Positions 26,850 through 36,015 of a stretch of 64,000 bases of DNA are shown here, piece by piece. The stretch is taken from contig NZ_BMFK01000002.1 in the NCBI RefSeq assembly GCF_014638355.1, positions 434,001 through 498,000 of the forward strand, in the 5' to 3' direction. Position numbers and translations under genes: made by a program. This DNA comes from Priestia taiwanensis (lineage in GTDB: Bacteria > Bacillota > Bacilli > Bacillales > Bacillaceae_G). The notes under the pieces were generated by a model. The model worked only from the letters and a program-made list of their open reading frames with translations, was not told the DNA's origin and did no database searches. How positions within the stretch are numbered: the first letter of the stretch is position 1; each line of letters starts with the position of its first letter.

Positions 26850-26905
26850 AAGCATAAGTACGCTTCTATATATATTCATTCACGTATTACATTCTTTATA
26901 GTCAT

Positions 26906-26950
26906 AAAAAAGACAGCTATTAGCGTAAGTCTACCCTGCATAGCTATCTT
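26906..26950 (-). terminator. Intrinsic terminator after pulA
   Basis: On the minus strand GATAGCTAT pairs with ATAGCTGTC (one G-U pair) over a 19-base loop and is followed by six T. Confidence 0.78.
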
Positions 26951-26996
26951 TCACAATTTTACCTTCATTCTTTTGTATCAGTCAAGTACATAATCA

Positions 26997-29132
26997 CTAT
27001 ATTTTGAAAAGGATGGTCACACCAAGAGGAAATAACTTTATCTCCCTCCCCTTTACTTTCTCATGAGAAGAGATTAGTTGCTCTCCTTGTATCCTAATAT
27101 ACCAGTCTTCCTCTTCTAATTGTACTGTATGCTCCGTTGTGTCCACATTGAAAAAAACCGCTATATCTGACCATTCTCCATAAGCCCCTACATCTCTCAA
27201 CGTGTATCCAAGTACATGGTCACTTGTTTCTAACCATACCATATGACGGCGAATTAACTCCGCAGTTGAAAAACGAAACGCACCATGAGATCGGCGAATG
27301 TGAATTAACGCTTTTACATAACGAACAATATCTATATGCTTCTCTTTTGCATTCCAATCTAACTGATTAATATTATCCGGAGCATTGTAACTATTCTCCA
27401 CTCCATGTTTTGTACGAAAGAACTCTTGCCCACTATGCAAAAACGGTATCCCTTGTGACAACAATACAAAAGCCGTTGCCAGTAAATGCCTCTTTCTTCT
27501 CATAAGAATTTCTTCGTCTTTATTAGACACGTATAACTTATCCCACATCGTATAGTTATCATGACACTCTACATAGTTCACACTTTGAGTTGGATGAGAA
27601 AACAAAGCATTGCCTCGTTCACGTAACGAAATACTTCCTGTCACTAAACGAAGGATCTCTTCTTTCTTCGTCACATTTCCGCTAACGAACCCTTTGTCAT
27701 GACGATGAAATGTACTTCCTTTTACCCCATCTCGGAAACGATCATTGAAATGTGCAATACGCGGCATCTTATCCGCATTATGAATAGCTGCCTTCGCTTC
27801 ATATGCTAATGGTGTATTTAAATCCCATCCTTCTCCTAATAAAAGAATGGATGAATCTATTTCATCTACAACTTGACGAATTGCATTCATCGTTTCAACA
27901 TCAAGGATTCCCATCAAATCAAATCGAAAACCGTCTATTCCATACTCCACTACCCAGTAGTGAATCGAGTCGAGAATATACTTACGGACCATCTTACGCT
28001 CAGAAGCAAGATCATTTCCAACCCCCGTTCCATTGGACGGCATACCATGATAATCATGGCGAAAATAGTAGCCGGGAACAATCTTTTCAAACGATGAAGA
28101 CTCTCGCACATACACATGGTTATACACAACATCCATAATAATCCGGATTCCGTGTTGATGTAGCACACGAATCATTTCTTTCAGCTCTGTTATACGGTTA
28201 TATGGATCATAAGGATTGGTCGCATAACTTCCTTCTGGTACATTATAATGTAGCGGATTATATCCCCAATTATATGATTTACTCGGATTCTCTTCATCCA
28301 CTCCCCCAAAATCATTAAAGGGAAGTAATTGGAGATGAGTAATACCCAATTCTTTTATATACGAAAGACCAGTCAGGCCACCTTGTATATCCCGTGTTGC
28401 TTCTTCGATAATCCCAATATATTTCCCTTTATTTCGAATCCCGCTTTGTAGATGCGATGTTATATCACGTATGTGCGCTTCATAAATAACCGCATCGGTC
28501 ATAGAATTCCCTTTCCATGATAACCGATTTACACGAGGCGTCTTCCCTAAATCGATGACTACACTCTGTTCACTGTTAACAGTTAAGCCAATCGAATATG
28601 GGTCTGTCGCTTCCCTCCAAACAAGATTCACGCACACTAAATACGTATAGATAAAGCCGTCACAATCACCTACACACTCAATCTTCCATACACCTTTTTC
28701 TCTCCGCTGCATATCATATTCCACATATTTCATCTGTTCATATATACGCAACTTGACGTGAGAAGCTGTCGGTGCCCATAACCTGAAGACTGTTTTCTCC
28801 TCCGAATACGTAGCACCTAACTTGCCATCATATGCATACATACCATCGAACTCTTTTGTTCGAATAACAGCTCCTACTTGCAAATCAGTTTGCCGACCTT
28901 TTCCATCTACCACATCATACGTCTCCCCTATTTCAAGTGGAATTGGTACGCGACATTCATACTTCATATGTTGTGCTAAAGATAGACTATTAAAGACCGG
29001 CAATTCCCATCGCTCGTCCTTATGTACGAGCATAAACGAATCACAATTCTGTCCCGTTTGCTTCGGTACCAAAATTGTGATTGTCTGCATTGTATCGATA
29101 TAGGCTTCAAAGGTGCGTTTAATTTGTAGCAT
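26997..29132 (-). CDS. pulA: Type I pullulanase
   Basis: A 711-residue GH13 debranching enzyme that cuts alpha-1,6 bonds in pullulan, glycogen or limit dextrin. The type I signature YNWGYNPLHYN is near residue 285, the catalytic Asp is in GFRFDLMG (about 405), the Glu in LLLGEGWD, and the third acid in NYVECHDNYTMWD. An N-terminal carbohydrate-binding/CBM48 region (about 110-200) comes first. There is no signal peptide, so it is cytosolic. It lies six bases after the NERD-like gene and is the last gene of an MFS-NERD-pulA run. Confidence 0.95.
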   Translation of the reverse strand: MLQIKRTFEAYIDTMQTITILVPKQTGQNCDSFMLVHKDERWELPVFNSLSLAQHMKYECRVPIPLEIGETYDVVDGKGRQTDLQVGAVIRTKEFDGMYAYDGKLGATYSEEKTVFRLWAPTASHVKLRIYEQMKYVEYDMQRREKGVWKIECVGDCDGFIYTYLVCVNLVWREATDPYSIGLTVNSEQSVVIDLGKTPRVNRLSWKGNSMTDAVIYEAHIRDITSHLQSGIRNKGKYIGIIEEATRDIQGGLTGLSYIKELGITHLQLLPFNDFGGVDEENPSKSYNWGYNPLHYNVPEGSYATNPYDPYNRITELKEMIRVLHQHGIRIIMDVVYNHVYVRESSSFEKIVPGYYFRHDYHGMPSNGTGVGNDLASERKMVRKYILDSIHYWVVEYGIDGFRFDLMGILDVETMNAIRQVVDEIDSSILLLGEGWDLNTPLAYEAKAAIHNADKMPRIAHFNDRFRDGVKGSTFHRHDKGFVSGNVTKKEEILRLVTGSISLRERGNALFSHPTQSVNYVECHDNYTMWDKLYVSNKDEEILMRRKRHLLATAFVLLSQGIPFLHSGQEFFRTKHGVENSYNAPDNINQLDWNAKEKHIDIVRYVKALIHIRRSHGAFRFSTAELIRRHMVWLETSDHVLGYTLRDVGAYGEWSDIAVFFNVDTTEHTVQLEEEDWYIRIQGEQLISSHEKVKGREIKLFPLGVTILFKI

Positions 29133-29138
29133 GTGTAT

Positions 29139-30108
29139 TCACCTTTCTTCTACACGTTCACCTTCTTCTTGGTCTGTTGCTACTGTTCGCTTACATGTAT
29201 CTAATAACGCTTGTGCCGCCTTTAATTGCTGGAACTTAATTGGCGAAGAAAGTTGACGTAATGATTCATACCATTTATTCACATTTCGCTTATCAATAAT
29301 CTCTACATCAATTGGTGGAGACGGATAATCGATGTATCCATCTCTTGCTAACAAAATGTGACGAATTGGCATGTCAATCTGCTTATTCCGATAAATAGAT
29401 TGCACGATTTTCCCCATTCTATGTGATGCATGCATAGGATTTATTATTTTTTGCTCATGCCTTAATGATTTATTCACCCAAAAATTCCCTTTACGTGCCA
29501 CAAACGTGCTATCACTATCTCCGTCTACGCATGTAATACACCACGTCGCTACAGGACTAATAATGATAATCTCTGCCTCTACAGGGGCACTTCCTATATG
29601 AAAAACTGGACGATACATCACAAAATAATTATCTGGTAACTTCGTGAGAAAATGTCTTAATAAGCTACTATTTTTAACAATTGCGTCCGTCATGGGCTTC
29701 TGTCCTACTAAAGAACTTGCCCATTTCATTTGCAATTGAAACATGAATCGCTGATAAGATTTTTGTAATGCTTCTGCCGAAGAGGGATTATATTGCAGGA
29801 AGAATTCTCGCACATAATAAAACGGTTGATCTTGTGGATCTGATTTAAGTTCTTCCTCCTGTATGATTTCTTTCTTCTTAAAGCGTTCAAACATTGACGA
29901 AATAAATCCTTTTTTCTCTGTTTGTGCTACTACACTATATTCTTCTTCTTGAAGAATGTTCATTCGATACTCCTGGAACAAATCACTCTCATATGTATCA
30001 CTAATTCGTTTCCATTGCTCTTTCTTTAACGAAACATATTGAGAAGGATAATAATACATATCATTTTCATAGCGTGACGGATAATCTTGTAATTTAATTA
30101 ATTGAGCC
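29139..30108 (-). CDS. Uncharacterised protein with NERD-like segment
   Basis: A 323-residue soluble protein. The middle (about 170-240: APVEAEIIIISPVATWCITC, then FVARKGNFWVNKS and the following basic helix) resembles a nuclease-related NERD domain, which is often found in DNA-processing proteins of unknown action. The N-terminal 120 residues are charged and helical. Its start ATG shares a base with the MFS stop codon (TAATG), so the two are translationally coupled, and pulA follows six bases later. The domain call is tentative, and a partnership with pullulanase is not implied by the sequence. Confidence 0.7.
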
Positions 30109-30109
30109 A

Positions 30110-31267
30110 TTATTCATGCACTCCCTTAACCTTACACGGAAACTTCTTTACCACGTATAAAAGAATAATACCTAACAAGCTCGATAATGCAAAAATAATA
30201 TACACGTAATGAATAGATAGTTTTTCTAAAACATATCCTCCAACAAGTGTACATACGAATCCACCTACTCCGAATCCCATCGCAGAGTATAATGAAATTG
30301 CTGTTGATTGCATTGTACTTGGCGTAATCTGGCGGATGTAATACAAAGCCGCGGGAATAAATAGACCAACAGATAACCCTTGCGAAATTGTTGAAGCGTA
30401 TACAACCCACAAAGGAGGAGTGAAGTAGTATAATCCCCAACGAAACATACAAATGATAGCCGTTAAAATTAATAGTTTTTCCACACCTAATTTTTCAATA
30501 ATATAATTCGACATTTTCATAAACGGTGCTTCACTACCAGCTGCTAATAAGAAGGCAATTCCAACCCCCGTTAACGTTCCATCTAAATCCGTAATATATA
30601 AACCAAAATATGTGTTGTTTGCATTAATGGGCCCAACAATAAGGAAAGTACATATTAAAAACATCACAAACTTTTTCTCACCAAGTAAGTGGCTTAATCC
30701 TTCTTTCAAGTTTCCCTTCAGCTCTTTCCCTTCTGATGGAAGCTTTCGGCTTAATAATGCACCAATAACAAACATAACAGCTGCAATATAAAAAATAACA
30801 TGTAAACCAAATGCATCAGCAGCTCGTCCACCAACTAATACAGAAACAGCAAAACCAATTGCACCGTATAGACGAATCGATCCATAATGCTCATTACTTT
30901 TTTCTGTATAGGTCAATGTAATACTATCCGATAGTGGCGTCAATGCGCTTTGGAAAAACGCAAGTAAAAAACTTACGACAAGTAATAACCAAAGGCCTGT
31001 TGTAATGGAAAATAATAAACTAGATAATGCCATACATAGTAAGGTGAAACCTAAAATTTGCAATGGCTTTTGTGTATAGTCACTTAATATCCCCCATAAA
31101 GGCGGTCCGAAAATCATAACGATTGGTATGAGTGACATTACTAGTCCAATCTCTGATCCACTTAGTTTTAAATCATCTTGTAAATAAACAGCTAATAATG
31201 TGTTAAGTATTCCCATTCCAAAGAAAATTGCTACATAATATGCTCTAAATAACTTTCCAATATTCAA
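30110..31267 (-). CDS. MFS transporter (MFS_1-like)
   Basis: A 385-residue membrane protein with twelve predicted helices. The loop between helices 2 and 3 reads GPPLWGILSDYTQKP, a variant of the MFS G-x-x-x-D motif. It resembles the sugar/nucleoside-type MFS_1-like group, but the substrate cannot be told. Translation starts at TTG 31267, which has AAGGAG eight bases upstream; the earlier TTG at 31285 overlaps that ribosome site. It heads the MFS-NERD-pulA run. Confidence 0.85.
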   Translation of the reverse strand: MNIGKLFRAYYVAIFFGMGILNTLLAVYLQDDLKLSGSEIGLVMSLIPIVMIFGPPLWGILSDYTQKPLQILGFTLLCMALSSLLFSITTGLWLLLVVSFLLAFFQSALTPLSDSITLTYTEKSNEHYGSIRLYGAIGFAVSVLVGGRAADAFGLHVIFYIAAVMFVIGALLSRKLPSEGKELKGNLKEGLSHLLGEKKFVMFLICTFLIVGPINANNTYFGLYITDLDGTLTGVGIAFLLAAGSEAPFMKMSNYIIEKLGVEKLLILTAIICMFRWGLYYFTPPLWVVYASTISQGLSVGLFIPAALYYIRQITPSTMQSTAISLYSAMGFGVGGFVCTLVGGYVLEKLSIHYVYIIFALSSLLGIILLYVVKKFPCKVKGVHE

Positions 31268-31322
31268 TTGTAAATCTCCTTCCAACGCTGTCTCTCTATT
31301 ATGCCTAAATCACATATAAATA

Positions 31323-31373
31323 GGCAGTAATCCTCTCACAATGCAAATAAACGTACGAGTAGGATTCACTGCC
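31323..31373 (-). terminator. Hairpin after pepV
   Basis: On the minus strand GGCAGTGAATCCTACTC pairs imperfectly with GAGAGGATTACTGCC. It is followed by TATTTATAT, a weak T-run, so termination efficiency is uncertain. Confidence 0.6.
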
Positions 31374-31391
31374 CATTATATTACAGTCTAC

Positions 31392-32804
31392 TTACTTTGC
31401 TAATTCATATATTGCTTGTGCATAAATTGCAGTTGCTTTTAGTAAATCATCAATTTCTACATATTCATCTTTTTGATGTGCTACCTCTGGTTTTCCAGGG
31501 AATAGCGGTCCAAAGGCCACACCAGCTTCTAACGAACGTGCATACGTTCCACCACCAATAGAAAGTAATGTTGCTTCCTCACCAGTTTGCTCTTCATATA
31601 CACGTTGCAACGTTTGAATAAGTGGATGATTCTTATCTACATGGTGTGGGTTAGAATTGTTATCGTTCATTACTACGAAATTCATTGATGCACTCTTTTC
31701 ACGTAGCGTCGCAATGACTTTCTCACCGTCTGCTGTGACTGGATAACGTAAACTAATACCAACCTTGCCACCATTCGCTTTATCATACGAGAATTGACCT
31801 GCATTCACAGTTAAATCACCTGTAATATCATCATTATAGGCAACTTCTAGATTCACCCCGCGAGTATCCTCTAATAAATACGTTGCAATGAATGATGTGA
31901 AGTGCTTCGCCTGCTCATCTAGTGATAATGTATGTAAAAATGCTCCTAAATATAGACCGGCATTTTTACCGTTGTTTGGCTCCATTCCGTGTGCTGAAAT
32001 ACCTTCTAATTCCAGATGCACATCATTATTTTCAATATAACATTTTCCTACTAATTGCTTTTCTATTAAATAATCATTGTACGTACGAAGTAACGCCTCT
32101 TTTTCATCTGTTTGCACAATTGCCTTCGCAAAGTCTGGCACCATGTTTTGACGTCGTCCTGATTGGAATGAAACTAATTCATATGGACGACCTTCTGTTT
32201 GAAGACCAGACACTTCTTGTACGAAATCAAAGCCCATAATTCCTTTTTCTGCATAAATAATTGGGAAATCTGCATCCGGTGCGAAGCCCATCGTTGGCAT
32301 TTCTTCATTCGCGAAATAATGCTCCACGCATCCCCAATTACTTTCTTCATCTGTGCCTAAAATCATGCGTACACGTTTATTTAATGGAAGACCAAGTTCT
32401 TTGACAATTTTCATTGCATAATACGCCGCCATTGTTGGACCTTTGTCATCGATTGCACCTCTAGCAAAAATCTTACCATCGCGAATATCCGCGCTATACG
32501 GGTCTGTTGTCCAACCATCACCTTCTGGTACAACATCTACGTGACATAAGATTCCTACTAATTCTTCACCTTGTCCCATCTCTATATGTCCCGCATATCC
32601 GTCAACGTTTTTCGTAACGAATTCGTCCTTCTCTCCTTTGTGAAGCATATAGTATAATGCTTCCTCAATTCCTTTACCGAACGGGGCACCTTCTACCTTG
32701 CTATCCTCATCTAATACACTTTTAATTTGTAAAAACTCACATGTATCATTCAAAAATAGTTCTTTTCTTTTTAAGACTTCGTCCATCCACTTTATTTCTG
32801 TCAT
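31392..32804 (-). CDS. pepV: Dipeptidase PepV (M20 family)
   Basis: A 470-residue zinc dipeptidase that splits dipeptides in the cytosol. Metal and catalytic residues are visible in LCHVDVVPEGDGW, GAIDDKGP, GTDEESNWGC, APDADFP and the C-terminal GGGTYARS...PGKPEVAHQKDE. An inserted lid domain (about 190-330) is typical of PepV. The start at ATG 32804 follows GGGGTGGG. The upstream in-frame ATG at 32825 would overlap that site. It is a separate unit divergent from the DeoR-type regulator. Confidence 0.94.
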   Translation of the reverse strand: MTEIKWMDEVLKRKELFLNDTCEFLQIKSVLDEDSKVEGAPFGKGIEEALYYMLHKGEKDEFVTKNVDGYAGHIEMGQGEELVGILCHVDVVPEGDGWTTDPYSADIRDGKIFARGAIDDKGPTMAAYYAMKIVKELGLPLNKRVRMILGTDEESNWGCVEHYFANEEMPTMGFAPDADFPIIYAEKGIMGFDFVQEVSGLQTEGRPYELVSFQSGRRQNMVPDFAKAIVQTDEKEALLRTYNDYLIEKQLVGKCYIENNDVHLELEGISAHGMEPNNGKNAGLYLGAFLHTLSLDEQAKHFTSFIATYLLEDTRGVNLEVAYNDDITGDLTVNAGQFSYDKANGGKVGISLRYPVTADGEKVIATLREKSASMNFVVMNDNNSNPHHVDKNHPLIQTLQRVYEEQTGEEATLLSIGGGTYARSLEAGVAFGPLFPGKPEVAHQKDEYVEIDDLLKATAIYAQAIYELAK

Positions 32805-33140
32805 TTTCCCACCCCATTTTTTCATATTACTTCCATCTTATCAAATCAACTTTTGAAGTGGAAGCTACTCTTCTCCTAACTTTCTTACTTTTTCACAAAA
32901 AAGAGAAGGAATTTGTAACTTTTTGTAGAATATAGGACTACTATAAACACATTTGACTCCGACACATCGTGATACGTATACTATCTAGCTTGTTTACAAA
33001 GAATTCACAAAAAATTCAACCATTACTATTGATAATATACGCATGAACGTATCATAATGGAGTAAAATGTTTAGTAGAAATACCATTTCATTCTGCTTCT
33101 ATATTCGTCTAGAAGCAAAAAAACATGAAGGAGTGGTCTT
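32805..33140. other. Intergenic region between pepV and ytzE
   Basis: This 336-base AT-rich gap carries the two divergent control regions. On the plus strand TTGATA (33030-33035), 18 bases and CATAAT form a possible sigma-A promoter for ytzE. A hairpin GCTTCTA/TAGAAGC near 33098-33119 sits just before the ribosome site and could be a leader structure. A sequence ATACG repeated in inverted form near 33040-33055 is noted. I see no coding sequence. Confidence 0.45.
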
Positions 33141-33362
33141 TTGAATAATGCAACATCCCGTATGCTAACTCGTATCAAGTCAATTTACATGTTTATTCAT
33201 GAGAAAGGAACGGTTACCACGCAGGATTTGGTTGACGAATTCGGCATTACTCCTCGGACGATTCAACGTGATCTAAATGTATTAGTATTTAATCACCTCG
33301 TCCACAGTCCCTGTCGAGGCAAATGGACTACAACTGGAAAGAAAGTGAAAAAAACTTCTTAA
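33141..33362 (+). CDS. ytzE: YtzE-like DeoR-type helix-turn-helix protein
   Basis: A 73-residue protein that is only the DNA-binding half of a DeoR-type regulator: a winged helix (IKSIYMFIHEKGTVTTQDLV...FGITPRTIQRDLNVLV) with no effector-binding domain. YtzE of B. subtilis has the same short form. It starts at TTG 33141 with AAGGAG seven bases upstream. Its target is unknown; adjacency to pepV (divergent) makes the shared intergenic region a candidate site. The C-terminus is basic. Confidence 0.85.
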   Translation: MNNATSRMLTRIKSIYMFIHEKGTVTTQDLVDEFGITPRTIQRDLNVLVFNHLVHSPCRGKWTTTGKKVKKTS

Positions 33363-33415
33363 TACTATTAACTCGTAAAATAATATCTTACTTATATAGC
33401 TCATTTTCCATGTAC

Positions 33416-33463
33416 AAAAATACCACCTATCACTCTTATATAAGAGTGATAGGTGGTATTTTT
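33416..33463. terminator. 48-bp perfect palindrome, bidirectional terminator
   Basis: Two 24-base arms meet with no spacer; each arm runs from five A through TACCACCTATCACTCTTAT, and the other ends in five T. It lies between the convergent ytzE and pseudouridine synthase genes and would stop both. Confidence 0.9.
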
Positions 33464-34176
33464 TATACTTTATAATTTTTTAACATCTCTACTTCTTCAT
33501 CTGTTAACTCGCGGTACTCGCCAACTTCTAAATCACCTAATCCAAGTGGCCCCATTTCTAAACGTTTTAAGAAAATAACTTTCTTATCAACCGATTCAAA
33601 CATACGCTTTACTTGATGGAACTTACCTTCTGTAATAATTAACTCAATTTCAGATTGCTCTCCGCTCTGTAAAATTGTTAATTCTCCAGGCTTCGTATGA
33701 TATCCATCATCTAACGTGACACCGTTACGGAAAGCAACGATATCTTCTTCTGTTACAATACCTTGTATCGTTGCGTAATATTTCTTCGGTACGTGTTTTT
33801 TCGGAGCAAGTAAGTGATGCGATAACTGCCCATCATTTGTTAGAAGTAATAATCCTTCTGTATCTTTGTCTAATCTTCCAACCGGGAATGGATTGAACAC
33901 TGCATCGTCTAACTCTAATAAGTCTACAACTGTCTCATGCATCGTATCTTCCGTTGCTGAGATTACACCTTGTGGCTTATTCATTAGAAGATAAATAAAT
34001 TCTTTATATTCAATCTTGTCATCATAAACCGTCACTTCTTCTTGTGACGGCTCAACATGTTGTTTTGCATCTTTCACCGGCACACCATTCACTTTAATAG
34101 CGCCTTCTTTTAACAACTTTTTCACTTCTTTACGACTACCAAATCCCATATTTGCTAGTAATTTATCTAATCTCAT
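33463..34176 (-). CDS. 16S rRNA pseudouridine synthase (RsuA family)
   Basis: A 237-residue enzyme that converts a specific rRNA uridine to pseudouridine. An S4 RNA-binding domain opens the protein (MRLDKLLANMGFGSRKEVKK...GAIKVNG), and the catalytic Asp lies in the RsuA motif PVGRLDKDTEGLLLLTNDG. EGKFHQVKRMFE near the C-terminus is also conserved. It begins four bases after ytgP and shares its transcript. The exact target uridine cannot be set from sequence; B. subtilis has several close paralogues. Confidence 0.92.
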   Translation of the reverse strand: MRLDKLLANMGFGSRKEVKKLLKEGAIKVNGVPVKDAKQHVEPSQEEVTVYDDKIEYKEFIYLLMNKPQGVISATEDTMHETVVDLLELDDAVFNPFPVGRLDKDTEGLLLLTNDGQLSHHLLAPKKHVPKKYYATIQGIVTEEDIVAFRNGVTLDDGYHTKPGELTILQSGEQSEIELIITEGKFHQVKRMFESVDKKVIFLKRLEMGPLGLGDLEVGEYRELTDEEVEMLKNYKV

Positions 34177-34180
34177 TGTT

Positions 34181-35809
34181 TTACCCTCTTCTTAATACTT
34201 TACGCTGTATCTTCTCCATTAACTCCGCACCGAATACTTTCGTAATTAAATTTGTCATCCATGCTAATGAAAGATACACAGCTCCTCCAACAACAGCGCA
34301 AATTGCTACAATCAACAAGCATTGAAGCTTTCCATCGTTCCATATCATAAAGAATGATAGAATCCACTGTGTAAATAACACAACTATTGCCATGATAGCT
34401 ACAAATATCGCTATTAATCCTACACGTCGACGTACAATACTAAAGTTCATCGACGTATGTTTCTTAATTTTTAAGAATGTATACATAATAGAAACGAAGT
34501 AACCTAATCCTGTTGCGATAATCGCTCCTTGTGTTTCGAATAACATAATCAGCGGAATATTTAATACAAGCTTTACGAGAATACCGTAACCCAAACTTAA
34601 TACTGCATATTTTTGCTGATTAATTCCTTGCAGAATAGCTGCATTCACCGAATAAAAGGCAAAAAGAATTGCCACCGGTGCATACCACATCAATATTTCT
34701 CCACCTATATGACTAGATTTATAAAACATACCATACGTCGGATAGGCTAACACAGAAATACCTACTACTGCCGGTAATGTTAAAAATGTTGTCATCTGCA
34801 ATGTTTGTCCAATTTGACGATGTAGCCCCTTATAATCTCCTGCTGTGTGAAGCTTTGTAATCGCAGGCACTAACGTTAAGCTAAATGCAGTTGCTAGTGA
34901 TACAGGTATCATAATTAACTTATGTCCATACATGGAGAAAATAGAAAGTAACTCCTCCGCAATATCTCCTTGGTTAATCCAAGACATTGCTTTATTAAAA
35001 GTAAGGATATCAATTTGTTGATATAACGGCGTCGCAATTCCAACGAATACGAACGGACCAGCATACATGAGTAATTCTTTGTACATCGACCACGTCGATA
35101 TTTGCGAACGTTGCGTACGTGGTGTAATTAACTTATCCATATGAGTCTTACGCTGGAACCAATACCATAATAAGACAGCTAAACCACCAAGAGCACCAAT
35201 AAAGGCCGCAAATGTCGCCCAACCTACTGCAGTTTGGTACCCTCCATCAAACACTTCCATAACGAGATATGTTGCTGTTAATAAAAAGACGATTCGCACA
35301 ATTTGTTCCACAAGTTGTGATAATGTTGTTGGGCCCATCGATTGATGTCCTTGGAAGAAACCACGAATCAAACTCATAATTGGAACAACTAACAACGCAA
35401 AACTAACCATACGTATAACCATCGTTACATCTTCTACCGTATTTCCTTCATTACCTGAAACAGGTAATACATGCGGTGCTAATAAAGGTGCACCTAGATA
35501 TAGTACAATAAACGACACGAAACCAGTCACCGTCATTAATACTAATCCAGACTGAAACATCCGCCTGCTTGTATGATAATCGCCTAACTCATTGTATTTC
35601 GATACAAACTTCGATACAGCTAATGGAACACCAGCTGTCGCAATACTTAAAAAGATTGTATATGGTACGTATCCATATTGATAAAGAGCCCCGCCCGGTT
35701 CTTTAACTAACTGATAAAACGGGATTACATAAATCATCCCTAGAAACTTCACAAGGAATGTACCGAGGGTCACAATTAATGTACCTCGTAAAAACTTCGA
35801 ATCGGACAT
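34181..35809 (-). CDS. ytgP: MurJ/YtgP-type lipid II flippase
   Basis: A 542-residue polytopic protein with about fourteen membrane helices of the MOP/MVF superfamily. The N-terminus FLRGTLIVTLGTFLVKFLGM and the loops GGALYQYGYVPYTIFLSIATAG and RGFFQGHQSMGPTTLSQLVEQ match the YtgP group. B. subtilis YtgP is reported as a MurJ-type flippase that exports the lipid-linked peptidoglycan precursor. It precedes the pseudouridine synthase by four bases. The sequence alone cannot exclude a teichoic-acid or other polysaccharide substrate. Confidence 0.88.
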   Translation of the reverse strand: MSDSKFLRGTLIVTLGTFLVKFLGMIYVIPFYQLVKEPGGALYQYGYVPYTIFLSIATAGVPLAVSKFVSKYNELGDYHTSRRMFQSGLVLMTVTGFVSFIVLYLGAPLLAPHVLPVSGNEGNTVEDVTMVIRMVSFALLVVPIMSLIRGFFQGHQSMGPTTLSQLVEQIVRIVFLLTATYLVMEVFDGGYQTAVGWATFAAFIGALGGLAVLLWYWFQRKTHMDKLITPRTQRSQISTWSMYKELLMYAGPFVFVGIATPLYQQIDILTFNKAMSWINQGDIAEELLSIFSMYGHKLIMIPVSLATAFSLTLVPAITKLHTAGDYKGLHRQIGQTLQMTTFLTLPAVVGISVLAYPTYGMFYKSSHIGGEILMWYAPVAILFAFYSVNAAILQGINQQKYAVLSLGYGILVKLVLNIPLIMLFETQGAIIATGLGYFVSIMYTFLKIKKHTSMNFSIVRRRVGLIAIFVAIMAIVVLFTQWILSFFMIWNDGKLQCLLIVAICAVVGGAVYLSLAWMTNLITKVFGAELMEKIQRKVLRRG

Positions 35810-36015
35810 GCTTATGCCTCCTACGTATGCTTACCTACTAAATAATTAACTTAGTTATTTTAACACAAATCATTCCGACTTACATACCCCTTACTTGCTC
35901 CCCTCTATAAATAAACCGACACATTTGTAAAACTTTTTTCACATTTCATAAAAGAAATCCTTCTCTTTTTCTATATCTAAATAACTATTTTATGTATCGA
36001 CAGCTAGTAAAATCA

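Noticed and set aside
30132..30452. Second minus-strand frame inside the MFS gene
   Set aside because: Overlaps a membrane protein in another frame; no ribosome site.
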